Below are positions 11,401 through 22,100 of a stretch of 54,603 nucleotides of DNA, piece after piece. How positions within the stretch are numbered: the first letter of the stretch is position 1; the number at the start of each line of letters is the position of its first letter. A model generated the notes under the pieces. That model saw nothing but the letters and a program-made list of their open reading frames with translations, ran no database searches and was not told where the DNA came from. This DNA is from Cudoniella acicularis (taxonomy: Eukaryota; Ascomycota; Leotiomycetes; Helotiales; Helotiaceae). Where the stretch lies: positions 1-54,603 of the forward strand of contig JAAMPI010000183.1 of NCBI GenBank assembly GCA_013054445.1, read 5' to 3'. The position numbers were made by a program, and so were the translations under genes.

Positions 11401-12170
11401 TAGCCCACCACTCGAAGTGAGAGCGGTGTCAAGAACTACTTGAATAGCAAGCGGAGAGCAATACTTCACTCGCCTACCGAGGGCATTGGGGAGAAGGCGG
11501 TGGGAGTGCGACAAACCTTCACGAAGCCAGTTGTGTCATCCCCAAATAAATCTGTCAGGGCAAAACATTCGCCCGCACCTAAATGCAACTCTCCCGTCAA
11601 ACATGCCTCAACAAATTTAAACGCTGCCAGCTTAGGTAATTTCGGCCTTTGCTTTTCATCATCCATCGGTATTTGTAGCGGATTCGGAGGTCGTAGAGAG
11701 TTGTATATCGTTATCAAAGGCGTCCCTTTCCGCAAACACCTCCAAAGCGATGAGACTGGGTCCATATCCTCCCCTTCATCTTCCTCCTCCAAGTCACTCA
11801 AATGGGCATCGAAGCCAGGGACTTGTGCCAATCGCTGCCGCAAACTGATACAGTATTGATATAAAGATCGTGACGCATCTGGCCTCTGGTTGATGATGTT
11901 GTTCGTCGCAGTTACAGGGCCACCGTTCATTGATGCGGTCATGGTCGTCGAGCTTGTCATGGAGGTGAGGGATGTGGTTGAGGAAGAAGTAAAGGTAGTC
12001 GAAGGCGCAGACATTTGGGAAGATCGAGAACTAGAATTGTGGCTCATCGTATGGCTCAGACCAGAGAGGGCGCTGGCGGCGCTCCTGGAAGTGAATACAG
12101 GCGCAGTGTTCGTTCTCGAGAGCGGCCCATGAGCTTGAGCCATTCCAATGGCGACTCCGCCGGTTGACAT
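8411..12170 (-). CDS. cdc24: Cdc24-type guanine-nucleotide exchange factor for Cdc42
   Basis: Four exons: 12170-11517, 11228-10686, 10632-9843 and 9795-8411; 1123 aa. Order of domains: Ser/Thr-rich N terminus, calponin-homology-like domain (ending GDDTTGFVK at the first splice), DH/RhoGEF domain (SELVDTERKYVQDLE; FLLKPMQRLVKYPLLLK), PH domain with an acidic/basic insertion (YTVQIFWKGDPGVENF), a Pro/Gln/Ser-rich linker, and a C-terminal PB1 domain (LKVKVNCDGNYVTLVV; YRDEDGDFVTIESDDD). This order is diagnostic of Cdc24/Scd1, which loads Cdc42 with GTP at growth sites and binds the scaffold Bem1 through PB1. Introns 2 and 3 (10685-10633, 9842-9796) are of normal size; the first (11516-11229, 288 nt) is unusually long. 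The start chosen is the first ATG in frame (MSTGGVAIG), but the frame stays open about 140 bp further upstream, so an upstream exon is possible. Confidence 0.92.
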
Positions 12171-12957
12171 GAACAAGACAGGTGGAGGGTTGAGCTCGGC
12201 ATTCAAGCCCTCGACGTATATACTATGCGATGTGCCGAGGCTGGGTAGTGCGAAGCTGATATGTGCTGGGAGTGCTCGTAGATGTCGTCGTTGTCGTCGT
12301 CGAGGTGCAGTCTAGGTACTCCTGATCCTCTCGTCTCGTGGGTCGTTGGTGGTGTCTCATGCAGCCAAAACAGGAAAGGCGCCAAAAATGCAGCATCGGC
12401 GTAAACCTTACATAAGCAGCCGATTGGCTTGACTGGTACTTCCTGTGTTGATGCATGCACACCTAGACATTGCTAACAATTGGTCATCATTGCTGCGTTG
12501 CTTGGTGCTGTGCCTGGTTGCGAAATGTGCATGCAAAGTAAGGCGTCCAGTTGCACAAACACATCTCCATCTCCCGCACCTGGAGAATCTTACCACCGCC
12601 CGATTCTCGCCCGCGCACGCTAGAAGACATCTTTGAGTCTTTTGCCGTAGTATATCGAGCTTTGGTCTTCCAGCGCTCGCTCTCCACTGCTCTTAGCGCT
12701 TCTTGGACGACCGATTGGGAGCACTGAGATCATTGGGGTCCATCTGACAAGCGGTGCCTGATTCAGCCCACCAAAAAGGCCCATTTCAGCCTCGTTGTGA
12801 ACCTTCCTGCGTCACCAATAATTACCAACCCAAGCAAACACAACAAAAACGCGTTGAAGGCCTCGTCTCCGCAGCCTACCCCTCTCCCTCGGAAACACAA
12901 CCCTTCCTCGACTTCTCGGGACCTCAAGATCTGCTGCCATCAGCCACCACGCACAGC
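12171..12957. promoter_or_regulatory. Divergent promoter of cdc24 and the F-box/WD40 gene
   Basis: This interval of about 790 bp lies between two outward-facing genes. It contains a GTC/GAC trinucleotide-rich patch near 12283-12303 and a frame contiguous with cdc24 that has no ATG. No canonical TATA box is obvious. Confidence 0.45.
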
Positions 12958-15721
12958 ATGGGGACATATCAACAATCGCCGCAGGATGAGGGATACAGTG
13001 AAGATCCATTGACCGTAGGCAGCACTTCTGCGCCATCTCCACCTCCCTGGCTATCTTCAATGACGGTGGCGGAACGCACTGGTAAGCTCTGCTTGTGAAT
13101 GGATTCGTGCATGTTTGCCTTGAGGCTGACCTAGACTAGAATACGTTATGCGTCTCATCGAGCAACTTCCTACATCATCGGTTTGCGAAATAGTACAGCG
13201 ACTGAGCCCCCGCCTCTACATTAATTTCTTCCAGTATTTGCCCCCGGAGGTCTGCTTGAAGATCCTCGGCTTTTTGGATCCCATCTCTCTCATACATACG
13301 GCGCGCGCCTCTCGGGAATGGATGTTACTGGCTTTGGACCGAAAGCTGTGGGAGCAACTCTACTATCTCGAAGGCTTTAGGGTTATTAAATCTGAGGTGG
13401 TGAAGTTCGAGTCCATTATCAACGCCGATCGATCAAGACCAAACGGCCAGGAGGAAGACGAACATGCGAGTAAAAGGAGAGCTACGCCGCAACGGATGTT
13501 GTCTAGTTTACAGGCAGACGATGACTTCGAGATGGTCGACGCTGATGCAAACCCTAAGCAAGCATCTATATTCGGTCCATTGACGAGTGAGCCAAAAGAT
13601 TTAAGAGTGAAGCGAGAGCCGAAATCCGACACCGACATTCAAATGACATCCCCCAGTGCATACGCCTCAGTCTCAGGAAGTAGCAGCAATAACTATCCCA
13701 GCAGGCCTGCAAGCGGTTTACCTCGCTCTAGTCCTCAAGGGTCCACAAATTCCAATTCAGCTTACTCCCGCTATGCTGAGCCTTTGTCACATATGTCATC
13801 CTTAGCCGTGGTTGATCGAGGTGACAAAAGAAAGAAATTGAACTGGCAATATCTGTACTCTCAGCGGAGACGACTGGAAGCAAATTGGGAGGCTGAGAAA
13901 TACACTAATTTTCAATTACCACACCCAAATCACGCAGAAGAAGCCCACGAGGAATGCATTTACACAATTCAACATGCCGGAAACTTCCTGGTAAGTGGCA
14001 GTAGAGACAAGACGCTTCGCATTTGGAACCTCAACACACAACGCCTAGTCCGCCCCCCTCTACGTGCCCATAGCGGTTCGGTTTTGTGTCTCCAATTTGA
14101 TGCCGACCCAGAGGAGGATTTAATTGTTTCTGGAAGCAGTGATGCGACAGTGGTGCTTTGGAAATTCTCCACTGGTCAAATCCTTCAACGACTGAGAAAA
14201 GCACATCGGGAGTCAGTCTTGAACGTTAGATTTGATAAACGTGTTCTAGTCACCTGCTCAAAGGATAAGACTATCAAAATTTTCAACAGAAGACCTCTAA
14301 ATCCAGGAGATGCGGATTATCCGGATTTTGGCAAAACTGTTAACCTAGTTCCCACCTATCTGAATGACTATGGTTTTGACACTGGCCCTAGTCTTGGATT
14401 GCCTGTTAGACCGGCGTATACGATGGTTGGATGCTTAGAGGGCCATAATGCAGCCGTGAATGCTGTTCAAATCCATGGCAATGAAATAGTATCAGCATCT
14501 GGAGACCGCACTGTTAAAGTTTGGAACTGGCCACAACAGAAATGCATTCGAACCCTGATTGGCCATACCAAGGGAATTGCTTGTGTTCAATATGATGGTC
14601 GCCGTATCGTCAGTGGTAGTAGTGATAACGAAGTCAAGGTTTTTGACAAAGAATCTGGACTTGAGGTTGCGAGTCTCAGAGCTCACTCGAACCTTGTCAG
14701 GACTGTTCAAGCTGGGTTTGGGGATTTGCCATATAGCTCCGAGGAGGACGAGGAAACTGCGATAAAAATCGACAATGAGTATTTCAAGGCTCTCGAATCC
14801 GGTGCCATCACTCATCAAATGTACTATCACAAAGGGAGGCCGAAGAACGCTGGATCTAGGAAACCTGAGGATATCACTGCTTACGGAGCTAAACTCCCTC
14901 CTGGTGGTGGTGGTGGTAGATTTGGTCGTATCGTTTCCGGGTCTTACGACGAGACTATCATCATTTGGCGGAGGGACAAGGAGGGTGTCTGGCGAAACCA
15001 GCATACTCTTAGACAGGAGGAAGCTGCCCATTCCGCAGCAAGGGCAGCACAACGAGCGAGGGCCCGGGCGCAAGCCGCACGCAATCCATCACCTCAACCG
15101 TCCGCAAGCACCCATCCGAATGAAGAAGCAATATCACCAGATGATTCTCACCAGCTCCAGACTGATTATTTCTACAATCAGTTGATCGATACGATAGTTC
15201 CTCAGGGACCAATCATCTTACGCAACACTTTACAAGTTCATCCTCAACTTCTCACATACAATCATCTTGGAGATGTGATTCAAAGTTTGCCACCAGGTAA
15301 TCGGGACGCCATGGCTGCTGTAATTGCAGAGGCAATTCAGATCCAACAGTCACCGGATGGCCCCCCTGGTCCCAGCGTGAATACAATCGCACCAGCAGTA
15401 GTCTCCTCAGCAATGCCTGAGGTTCTTCAACAAGTAACCAGCCAGGCATCTTCCTCACAAGTAGGCCAACCTCCACCTTCGGCTGCACAAATAGCCGCAA
15501 ACTCCAATCTGGCCCAAGCCGCTGCAGTACCACTTCCTCATCCTGGCCATCCTGCACAACACCACCATCTGCCCGCTAACATGGCGCGAGTCTTCAAGTT
15601 ACAATTCGATGCTCGGAGAATTATTTGCTGCAGTCAAACGTCTATAATCGTCGGTTGGGACTTTGCAAATGGAGATGAGCAGATCATTGAGGCTAGCCGT
15701 TTCTTTGCGCCAATTGAATAA
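12958..15721 (+). CDS. F-box/WD40 protein, FWD-1/beta-TrCP-like SCF substrate receptor
   Basis: Two exons, 12958-13081 and 13140-15721, with a textbook intron (GTAAGC, GGCTGAC, ACTAG); 901 aa. The join gives ERTEYVMRLIEQLP. The F-box is at about residues 74-114 (YLPPEVCLKILGFLDP) and would bind Skp1. WD40 repeats run from about 313 to 650 (SGSRDKTLRIWNL, SGSSDATVVLWKF, SASGDRTVKVWNW, SGSSDNEVKVFD, SGSYDETIIIWRR), followed by an Ala/Gln/Pro-rich linker and one more blade-like segment near the end (FDARRIICC...IIVGWDF). F-box plus propeller architecture means an SCF E3 ubiquitin-ligase receptor for phosphorylated substrates. The long C-terminal extension and overall layout recall Neurospora FWD-1, which targets the clock protein FRQ; orthology is my inference. 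A Cdc4-like or Pof-type relative is the alternative. Confidence 0.88.
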
Positions 15722-16286
15722 TCATATCACCACTCTTTTTAGTTCTGGGCTCTCGGTTTTGGGTTCTGGGTTCTGGGAGGCTGGCGTTGCGGAATCGCAA
15801 TTGTAGGTTACGATATGATGTGAAAGAGCAACAAGGCACATATGGGAGGCATGAAATGACCATCTTTATATAATAATGAGAGCGTTGGAAGCATTGACTT
15901 GAGCAGGTGGCTATCTTTGTTGGCGGGTCTCGTTTTTGTTTACATTAGTTGCACTTTCTGGAGTACATCCCTGCACTGGTAGGGGAATCGATGAATAAAA
16001 TAAGTTTGACCATGTGTAAAGATCAGAATGGGCGTGATTGACTCATTATGCTTGAAATTCGAAAAACGGATTGCAATTTATGTTCCCAGAGGCTGGTAAA
16101 GTGCCTAAGCCGATTATCGAGGAATGTTTATAGTCACGTGACCTGTCGCTGGCCTTAGCGCAAGGCTGCACCTTGAGGTCTGGAAGAGACATATAAAAAC
16201 AAGTACCTTCCATCATCCCTGCAATTTCTGGACCCCGCCATCTGCATCGCCACAAGATTTGATACCCTTTCCCTCTAGAGGCCGAG
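15722..16286. other. Intergenic, 3' UTR of F-box gene and promoter of G-patch gene
   Basis: This is a tandem arrangement. Just after the F-box stop there is a short run of repeated GGTTCTGGGTTCTGG. No gene is seen. Confidence 0.45.
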
Positions 16287-18572
16287 ATGTCTTTCAACAT
16301 GTCCGGGCTCAAGCGGAAGGACCGCCCCACGGGAATGTCTTTTGCGCCTCAAACGTTGTCCTCTTCTGGAGAATCTTCCCCAGAGCCAGAGCAAAAGCGC
16401 CCCCGTCCTAATGAAAATGCGCCTTCTACGCCTAAAGAGAAACCCGCGAAACCGAGTAGCTTCAGTTCAGGGTCATTTGCATCTAGAATGATGGCCAAGA
16501 TGGGCTACAAGGAAGGTCAGGGCTTAGGAAAAGAGGGACAGGGCCGAAGTGGCGTTATTGAAGTAGTTCAACGTCCTCAAGGTGTTGGTTTGGGAGCTGT
16601 ACGAGAAAAGTCCAAGCAGGAAATTGAAGAAGAGAAACGCCAAGCGGAGATAAGAGGCGAGAAGTATGTGGATTCTGATGAGGAGAAACGGAAATCTCGC
16701 CGCAAGGTGAAGAGCGGGACCAGTACTGGATCCAGCACGCCTCGAAGAACTCCGAAACCAAAATATCAAACTGTGAATGAAGCACAGCGGGCAGCTCCTG
16801 GCCTGCACATACCAGATGCATTTGCTCCAATTTTGGACATGTCTGCCCCGACTCAGCGGTTCCTTACCTCTACCTCGGGACTTTTAACGCCAACCGCTGG
16901 TTTCGAGACTACTGAAGAGTCAGAAACCAAGAAAATAGCTCGACGAGCTCAAAAAGACCTTTCAGATCACGTAGAGGAATGGAAATCTCTCGACGAACGC
17001 AAAGCTTATATTGGCATGGAAATCCTTCAAGAGCGGCAGCGCATTGCGGAACTGCAAAAGTCTCTTGATCAATTCAGCCTTTTCGTGGACACCACTCAGG
17101 ATATTCTCCAAGCATCAAAAGACTCACAATGGGATGCTGTTCTTAGTATCCTTGAAGGCGCTGATAATTTCGACATTTCTGGAGTTAACGAAGAGTTGAG
17201 GACAACTGTCGTTGCAGCAGCTCATCCATTTTTAAGTAATGCTATAGAAGGATGGCAACCGCTCGAGGACCCAACCCTCGGTGGCATGACGTCTCAACTC
17301 TCCAAGATACAGCACATCCTGGGAGCCACTCCGGAGGCATCTATCACTACTGAAAATAACCTCATCAGCTCCCACCGGAAAGTCAGATCTACCACTGCCT
17401 ACGAAAGCATGATTTATAAGATCATTTTCCCCAAAATTGTGTCGGCAATCAACCAAGGCTGGGACGTCCATAATCCCGCCCCCTTACAAAAGCTTCTCGA
17501 TTCCTGGAAAGGACTCCTCCCCGCTTTCGTGCTCTCTTTAACCCTCGACCAAGCGGTGGTCGGCAAGCTCGACGAAGCAGTCTCAACATGGAACCCCAAA
17601 AAGCGCCGCTCTCATGAGCTCCCACACCTCTGGCTCTTCCCCTGGCTCCCCTATCTCTCACCCCACCACTCCGACCCACGAAGCTCAACCGGCCTCGTCA
17701 CCAGCGTGAAGCGCAAATTCCGCCAACTAATCGACACCTGGGACTACCGCAAAGGCGTCATCCCAGGCCTCTCCCAATGGCGCGACCTCCTCTGCCGCGG
17801 CACCAAGCACGATCAATGGACCCCCCTCATCATGAACCACGTCCTCCCCAGCATGTCCCGCTTCCTCAAAAACGAACACAACTTCAAAGTCGACCCTACG
17901 GACCAAGAACTCTACCTCTCTGCCCTCCAAGGTATTGTGGCCTGGGAGCCCATTCTCGGAACTCGCATCATCGGGCAAGTCATCACTGAGACCGTCTTCC
18001 CTATGTGGCACAACGTGCTGTACCAATGGCTCACGGTCGTCGGGCCAAACGAGGAAATAGGTCAATGGTTCGAATGGTGGCGGGACTCCGTTTTTCCAGA
18101 AGATATCCAGAACCTCAAAATGATACAGGAGGAATTCACCAAAGGCCACGAAATGATAAACCAAGCCCTAGATCTCGGCTCTAAAGCCTCTACACACCTC
18201 TCTGCCCCTACCTCCTCCACTCCCCTCCCTTCTACACAACCCATCCTCCCAACACCCAACACGCCCAAACCCCAACAACCGATCCAGGAAGAAACAACCT
18301 TCAAACACCTCATTGAAGATTGGTGCATCGAAAACGACCTGCAGCTCTTACCAGAAAAGAAAGTCCTTCATTCCGCAGGGCCGCTATACCGTGTTACAGC
18401 AGCGGGGAATGGCAAGAATGGCACGTTGGTGTATTTTAAGGGGGATAGTTTGTGGGCTATTACGAGAAAGGGGAAGGAGGGTGGGCAGGAGCAGGTTGAG
18501 GTGAGGATTGAGTGGGAAAGTGCCGATGCTAGGGATGCTTTGTTAGAGATGGCATGGCGGAATGTTAAGTGA
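16287..18572 (+). CDS. G-patch splicing factor, TFIP11/Ntr1 (Spp382) family
   Basis: Intronless, 761 aa. An N-terminal low-complexity region is followed by a G-patch at about residues 63-104 (ASRMMAKMGYKEGQGLGK; GVIEVVQRPQGVGLGA), a Lys/Arg/Glu-rich helix, and then a large helical region matching the GCFC/TFIP11 domain (YESMIYKIIFPKIVSAINQG; LPHLWLFPWLPYLSPHH; WDYRKGVIPGLSQW). The C terminus (FKHLIEDWCIENDLQLLPEK) is the usual family ending. By family, it activates the DEAH helicase Prp43 through the G-patch during spliceosome disassembly in the nucleus. Two in-frame ATGs 12 nt apart (16287, 16299) are both plausible starts; the first is used. Codon composition becomes notably C-rich in the 3' half. 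Family assignment is firm. Confidence 0.93.
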   Translation: MSFNMSGLKRKDRPTGMSFAPQTLSSSGESSPEPEQKRPRPNENAPSTPKEKPAKPSSFSSGSFASRMMAKMGYKEGQGLGKEGQGRSGVIEVVQRPQGVGLGAVREKSKQEIEEEKRQAEIRGEKYVDSDEEKRKSRRKVKSGTSTGSSTPRRTPKPKYQTVNEAQRAAPGLHIPDAFAPILDMSAPTQRFLTSTSGLLTPTAGFETTEESETKKIARRAQKDLSDHVEEWKSLDERKAYIGMEILQERQRIAELQKSLDQFSLFVDTTQDILQASKDSQWDAVLSILEGADNFDISGVNEELRTTVVAAAHPFLSNAIEGWQPLEDPTLGGMTSQLSKIQHILGATPEASITTENNLISSHRKVRSTTAYESMIYKIIFPKIVSAINQGWDVHNPAPLQKLLDSWKGLLPAFVLSLTLDQAVVGKLDEAVSTWNPKKRRSHELPHLWLFPWLPYLSPHHSDPRSSTGLVTSVKRKFRQLIDTWDYRKGVIPGLSQWRDLLCRGTKHDQWTPLIMNHVLPSMSRFLKNEHNFKVDPTDQELYLSALQGIVAWEPILGTRIIGQVITETVFPMWHNVLYQWLTVVGPNEEIGQWFEWWRDSVFPEDIQNLKMIQEEFTKGHEMINQALDLGSKASTHLSAPTSSTPLPSTQPILPTPNTPKPQQPIQEETTFKHLIEDWCIENDLQLLPEKKVLHSAGPLYRVTAAGNGKNGTLVYFKGDSLWAITRKGKEGGQEQVEVRIEWESADARDALLEMAWRNVK

Positions 18573-19156
18573 ATGATGTAAGGTACTAAATAGCTGTGGA
18601 GCGAGGTTTAAAGGGATGAGGTGGGAGGTGGCACGGGAAATAATTTGGATGGTGAAGCGTAAAATAAAAGGCGTATTAAAATCATAGAATACTCATTCCA
18701 AACTCATCGGTCTGCCTTCTCTATCTTCTCGAGAGACGCAGCTTAACGCAACGCAAAGGAGCAAGAGCTCGAGTTCAAAACCAGGCCCTATCCGTCTGTC
18801 ATAAATCCATGCATGCATGCAATATGTTGTGCAACGCACATAATAAATATATATATGTACAGGAACGTTGAAAATTTCAATGCAACGCAATGCAACGAAA
18901 GCACCGCACAATGCAATGCAAATGCAACGCCTCTCGCTCATTCCAAACTTATGATACAATTTCCCTTCGTTTTCGTGATTTATTCGCTCAAATTAACTCA
19001 TTAACGCCTTTCATCAATGCCATGCCTTGCCATGCCATGCCGAATTTCCCCCGTGTGTGTGTATGTATTTCCCATCTAGGTGATAAAGAATAGAGGAAGT
19101 GGAGTAGTAAGGAGCTGAGGAGACAAAATTAAGGAAAAGCGGAAACGATATATGAT
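18573..19156. repeat. Convergent 3' intergenic region with ATGCAACGCA-like repeats
   Basis: Between two convergent genes, the interval from about 18735 to 18930 is filled with variants of ATGCAACGCA, including ATGCATGCATGCAA and AATGCAACGCAATGCAACG. A separate CATGCC cluster is near 19019-19040. No gene is seen. The repeats could be 3' UTR elements or a decayed minisatellite. Confidence 0.5.
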
Positions 19157-22100
19157 TTACTGCATCACGCTCTGTCGCCACCTCTCAACCATGTCAATTT
19201 GTCCTTGGTTCAACGGCTGCACGCCAGCTCCCATTTGTAACATTGGGTTGGGCTGCAGGTTCGGCATGTAGCCCATCTGCATCGCGTTCGCGGTATAGTT
19301 CATCGCGTAGGTGTTCGGGAACGGCATTATAGGTTGATTGAAACCGTTGAAGCCCAGGCTTGGCTGGGGGAAGGGGGCGTTGTAGCCGTACATGTTGCCA
19401 TAATTCTGCTGGGGAAGCTGCTGGGGAACGATGCCGCCTTGGCCGTCGTTGTATAATCCGCTCTTGAAACCGCCCGACAAGTTGCGTTGCGGCTGTGGTG
19501 GAGTATGGTAATCGAGGTTGAGCATAGTGCTTGATCTGCGTTCTTTCTGCTTCTCGTGCATTCCCAAAAGACCACCAACCGGCTTTTGCTGGGCCAAAGG
19601 AGCTGTTCCATTTGCCACGGGGTGGGCTTGGAGAATGTCTGCCATACTATGCTTTTGGTTGTATTGAGGCCGCATTTCATCCACCGGGCCCACCTCTCGG
19701 GCACGAGCTTCACGCTCAGCTTGCAGACGCTTTCTCCTCTGGCCCAAGGTTTCCTCCTCCTCAGGCGCGGGCTCCGAAACCTCCTTGCCTTTGCCATTAA
19801 CATCAACCTTAGCTTTGTCGAGCAAATCTCCACCGAACTGGCTCATCATTTCAGATGCGAAATCACCACTCACAGGTCTTGCTGATGGAAGACCTGTTGC
19901 CGTACCTCCCTTCTCTTTGAGACGACGTATACGCTGAGCCAAAGTCTCGCCTTCCTCTTCCTCTGGATCTGGAGGCGCAAGATTCATCATGGTTGCCGCC
20001 CGTGGTGCCAATGCTGGTCGACCACCGAGTCGTTCTCGCCTCTTACTCAGCGGCTCGTTATCTTCCATTTCGCGGCGTTCTAGCAAACCTAGAGGTCGAT
20101 TTACATCGGCTGCTTTTTGAGCATAGAGCACAGCAAGAGGAATATCCTCGTCGCTTCCAGCTCCATCATCTGGTTCTTGAACAGCAGGACTTTCCCATGC
20201 CAAATTCACACGCTTCTGCTTCCGTGACTTCTGCTCAACTTGTGCTACAGCATCTAGCTGAAGCAGTGTTGAGTGCATACCATTAGGATAAGCGGTTGCA
20301 GTAGGCCTTGTCCGTTGCTTTTGTTGCTGCTTTCGCAATTGAAGCTCGGCAAGCAATGTTGTTGGAGGCCCATGATAGACTTCATCGTCCCGTTGGCCGT
20401 CGTCTGAACCCTCCTCGTCCTCCACTGTCACGTCGAAATCGCCGCTGGGGAGTCTAGAGTGTAGACCTCCAGCATCTGACCTATTCAATGGTGTTGTGTC
20501 TTGAGTCGCATCATCCATATCATCATCAAGCGGCATCCTAACTTGACCTCCATCCTCAATACCAGACATTGTAGACGCCCGCCTCCTCTCCTTGTCCGTA
20601 TCGGGAAGATCGCTGCTGCTATTCCGACGTCCACGAAGCAGGTTGAATGAGCTTGTACGCTTCTTGTGTCCTTGCGGGTCGAGTAATTGCGTGTTACTTC
20701 TATTGTGCCTCAAATTCGGTCGTCCGTACACTTCAGCACCCAGATGTCCAGCGATGAGATGGTCCGTAAAGGCACTCACGGGCGCATGTGCGGATGCGTC
20801 CAAAATGCTGTCGAGAGTTGCAACGGCAGATTGTTCCTTCAATTCGACTGTTTGTGCTGGGGCAGGCAGATCGAAGAATGCACTCGCTCTCAATTGAGGT
20901 GGTAGATGTTGCAGATCTTGTGTGTTTCTCCTGCCCCCCATTGTTGTCCTCTGATGTTGTGGTACGTATTCTTGCTCTTGAACATACTCATCCTCTGCCA
21001 GACCTGGCTCATCTTCCAACACATCTGGGAGCCATATGGCAGATTGTCTATTTGCTGCCGGAATAGCGCTGAGGACTTGGGATCGTCTTTTGTTTTTCGC
21101 CATTGAAGAGGGAGCTTTCGAGAGCTTCTGTGGTAGATTGAGCATCATCGGAACAGGTGCAGGGTAATAGACCATTTGCTGCCCAGTATTGGGGTCTGCG
21201 TAGGATTGTGGTCTGGGCATCGACAGTCGATTTCCAGACGATAATACTCTTCGGTGACCAATATCCGAGTCATCAGGAATGTTGACCTCCTCCGCAAATG
21301 TCACCCTCTCCTGCGGCTTTTGCACAGGCTCGGTATGAACTCCATCGAACCCTTCAAACATTTGTCCATTGTCGTATGTGTTTGTTGAAGCCGAGGTTGT
21401 TGGTCGATCGTCCCCAGAGAACTGTTGTTGACCCCCTTCTGCATCGATTTGATCCACCACAGGTTTCGTGAGAGTTGAAGAACTCTCGTCTTGCTCGGCA
21501 ATAGAGGCTGATGGCGACATGACAGGCGAAGTGGTCCCCATCGTGGATGTCATGTTCACGAAAGAGTCTAAGGGTCTACCCTCCAACTCCGGCTCCGGGC
21601 GCGAGCCAAACCTAGAGCTTTTTGATGCCGATCGTAATCTCGTACTAGCGTTCGTAAAAGATCCTTTTGGAGACATCATAAAGCCCGCAGGCGAATAACC
21701 GCCCGCCCTCGCTGCAGAATTTACCTCAACAATCGAGGATGCGTTTGAGACCTTCCTTGAAATTCCAGCCATCTCAGCTCCGTTTATTAAGGAGGGCCTG
21801 CGACTCTCTGAGCGTTTTTGCTCATCGTGGAGCTCCTTTATAGCATTATCGATGGAAGAAGTCATGCTCAGCCGTTCTGCAGTCCGCTCCAAATGCTCAA
21901 TATTTCCCGTGTACGCGCCTGTCAGAACCTGGAGATCGGGAGTAGGATGTCGCAGGGCTGCTCTGCGACCAGAAGCCGTTCGTACAATGGGTTCGGAAGG
22001 AATTGTTGGAGAGAACCTCTTGTCAGCGGCTGTGGCTGGGCTGCGGCGTCTGCTTGGGCGTGGAATGTACAGTGGAAGCTGTGGAACTGTTGTTTCGCTT

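Noticed and set aside
11440..11516. Short cdc24 intron 1 models using a GTCGCA donor or a 54-nt intron to GTGAAG
   Set aside because: They leave a peptide that breaks the conserved GFVKVTQVINKVLD run; the longer intron restores it exactly.
14492..15073. Minus-strand open frame of 193 codons
   Set aside because: Antisense shadow of the F-box/WD40 coding exon.
18806..18930. CRISPR-like or satellite array
   Set aside because: Units are irregular, with no constant spacer length; a eukaryotic 3' intergenic minisatellite fits better.
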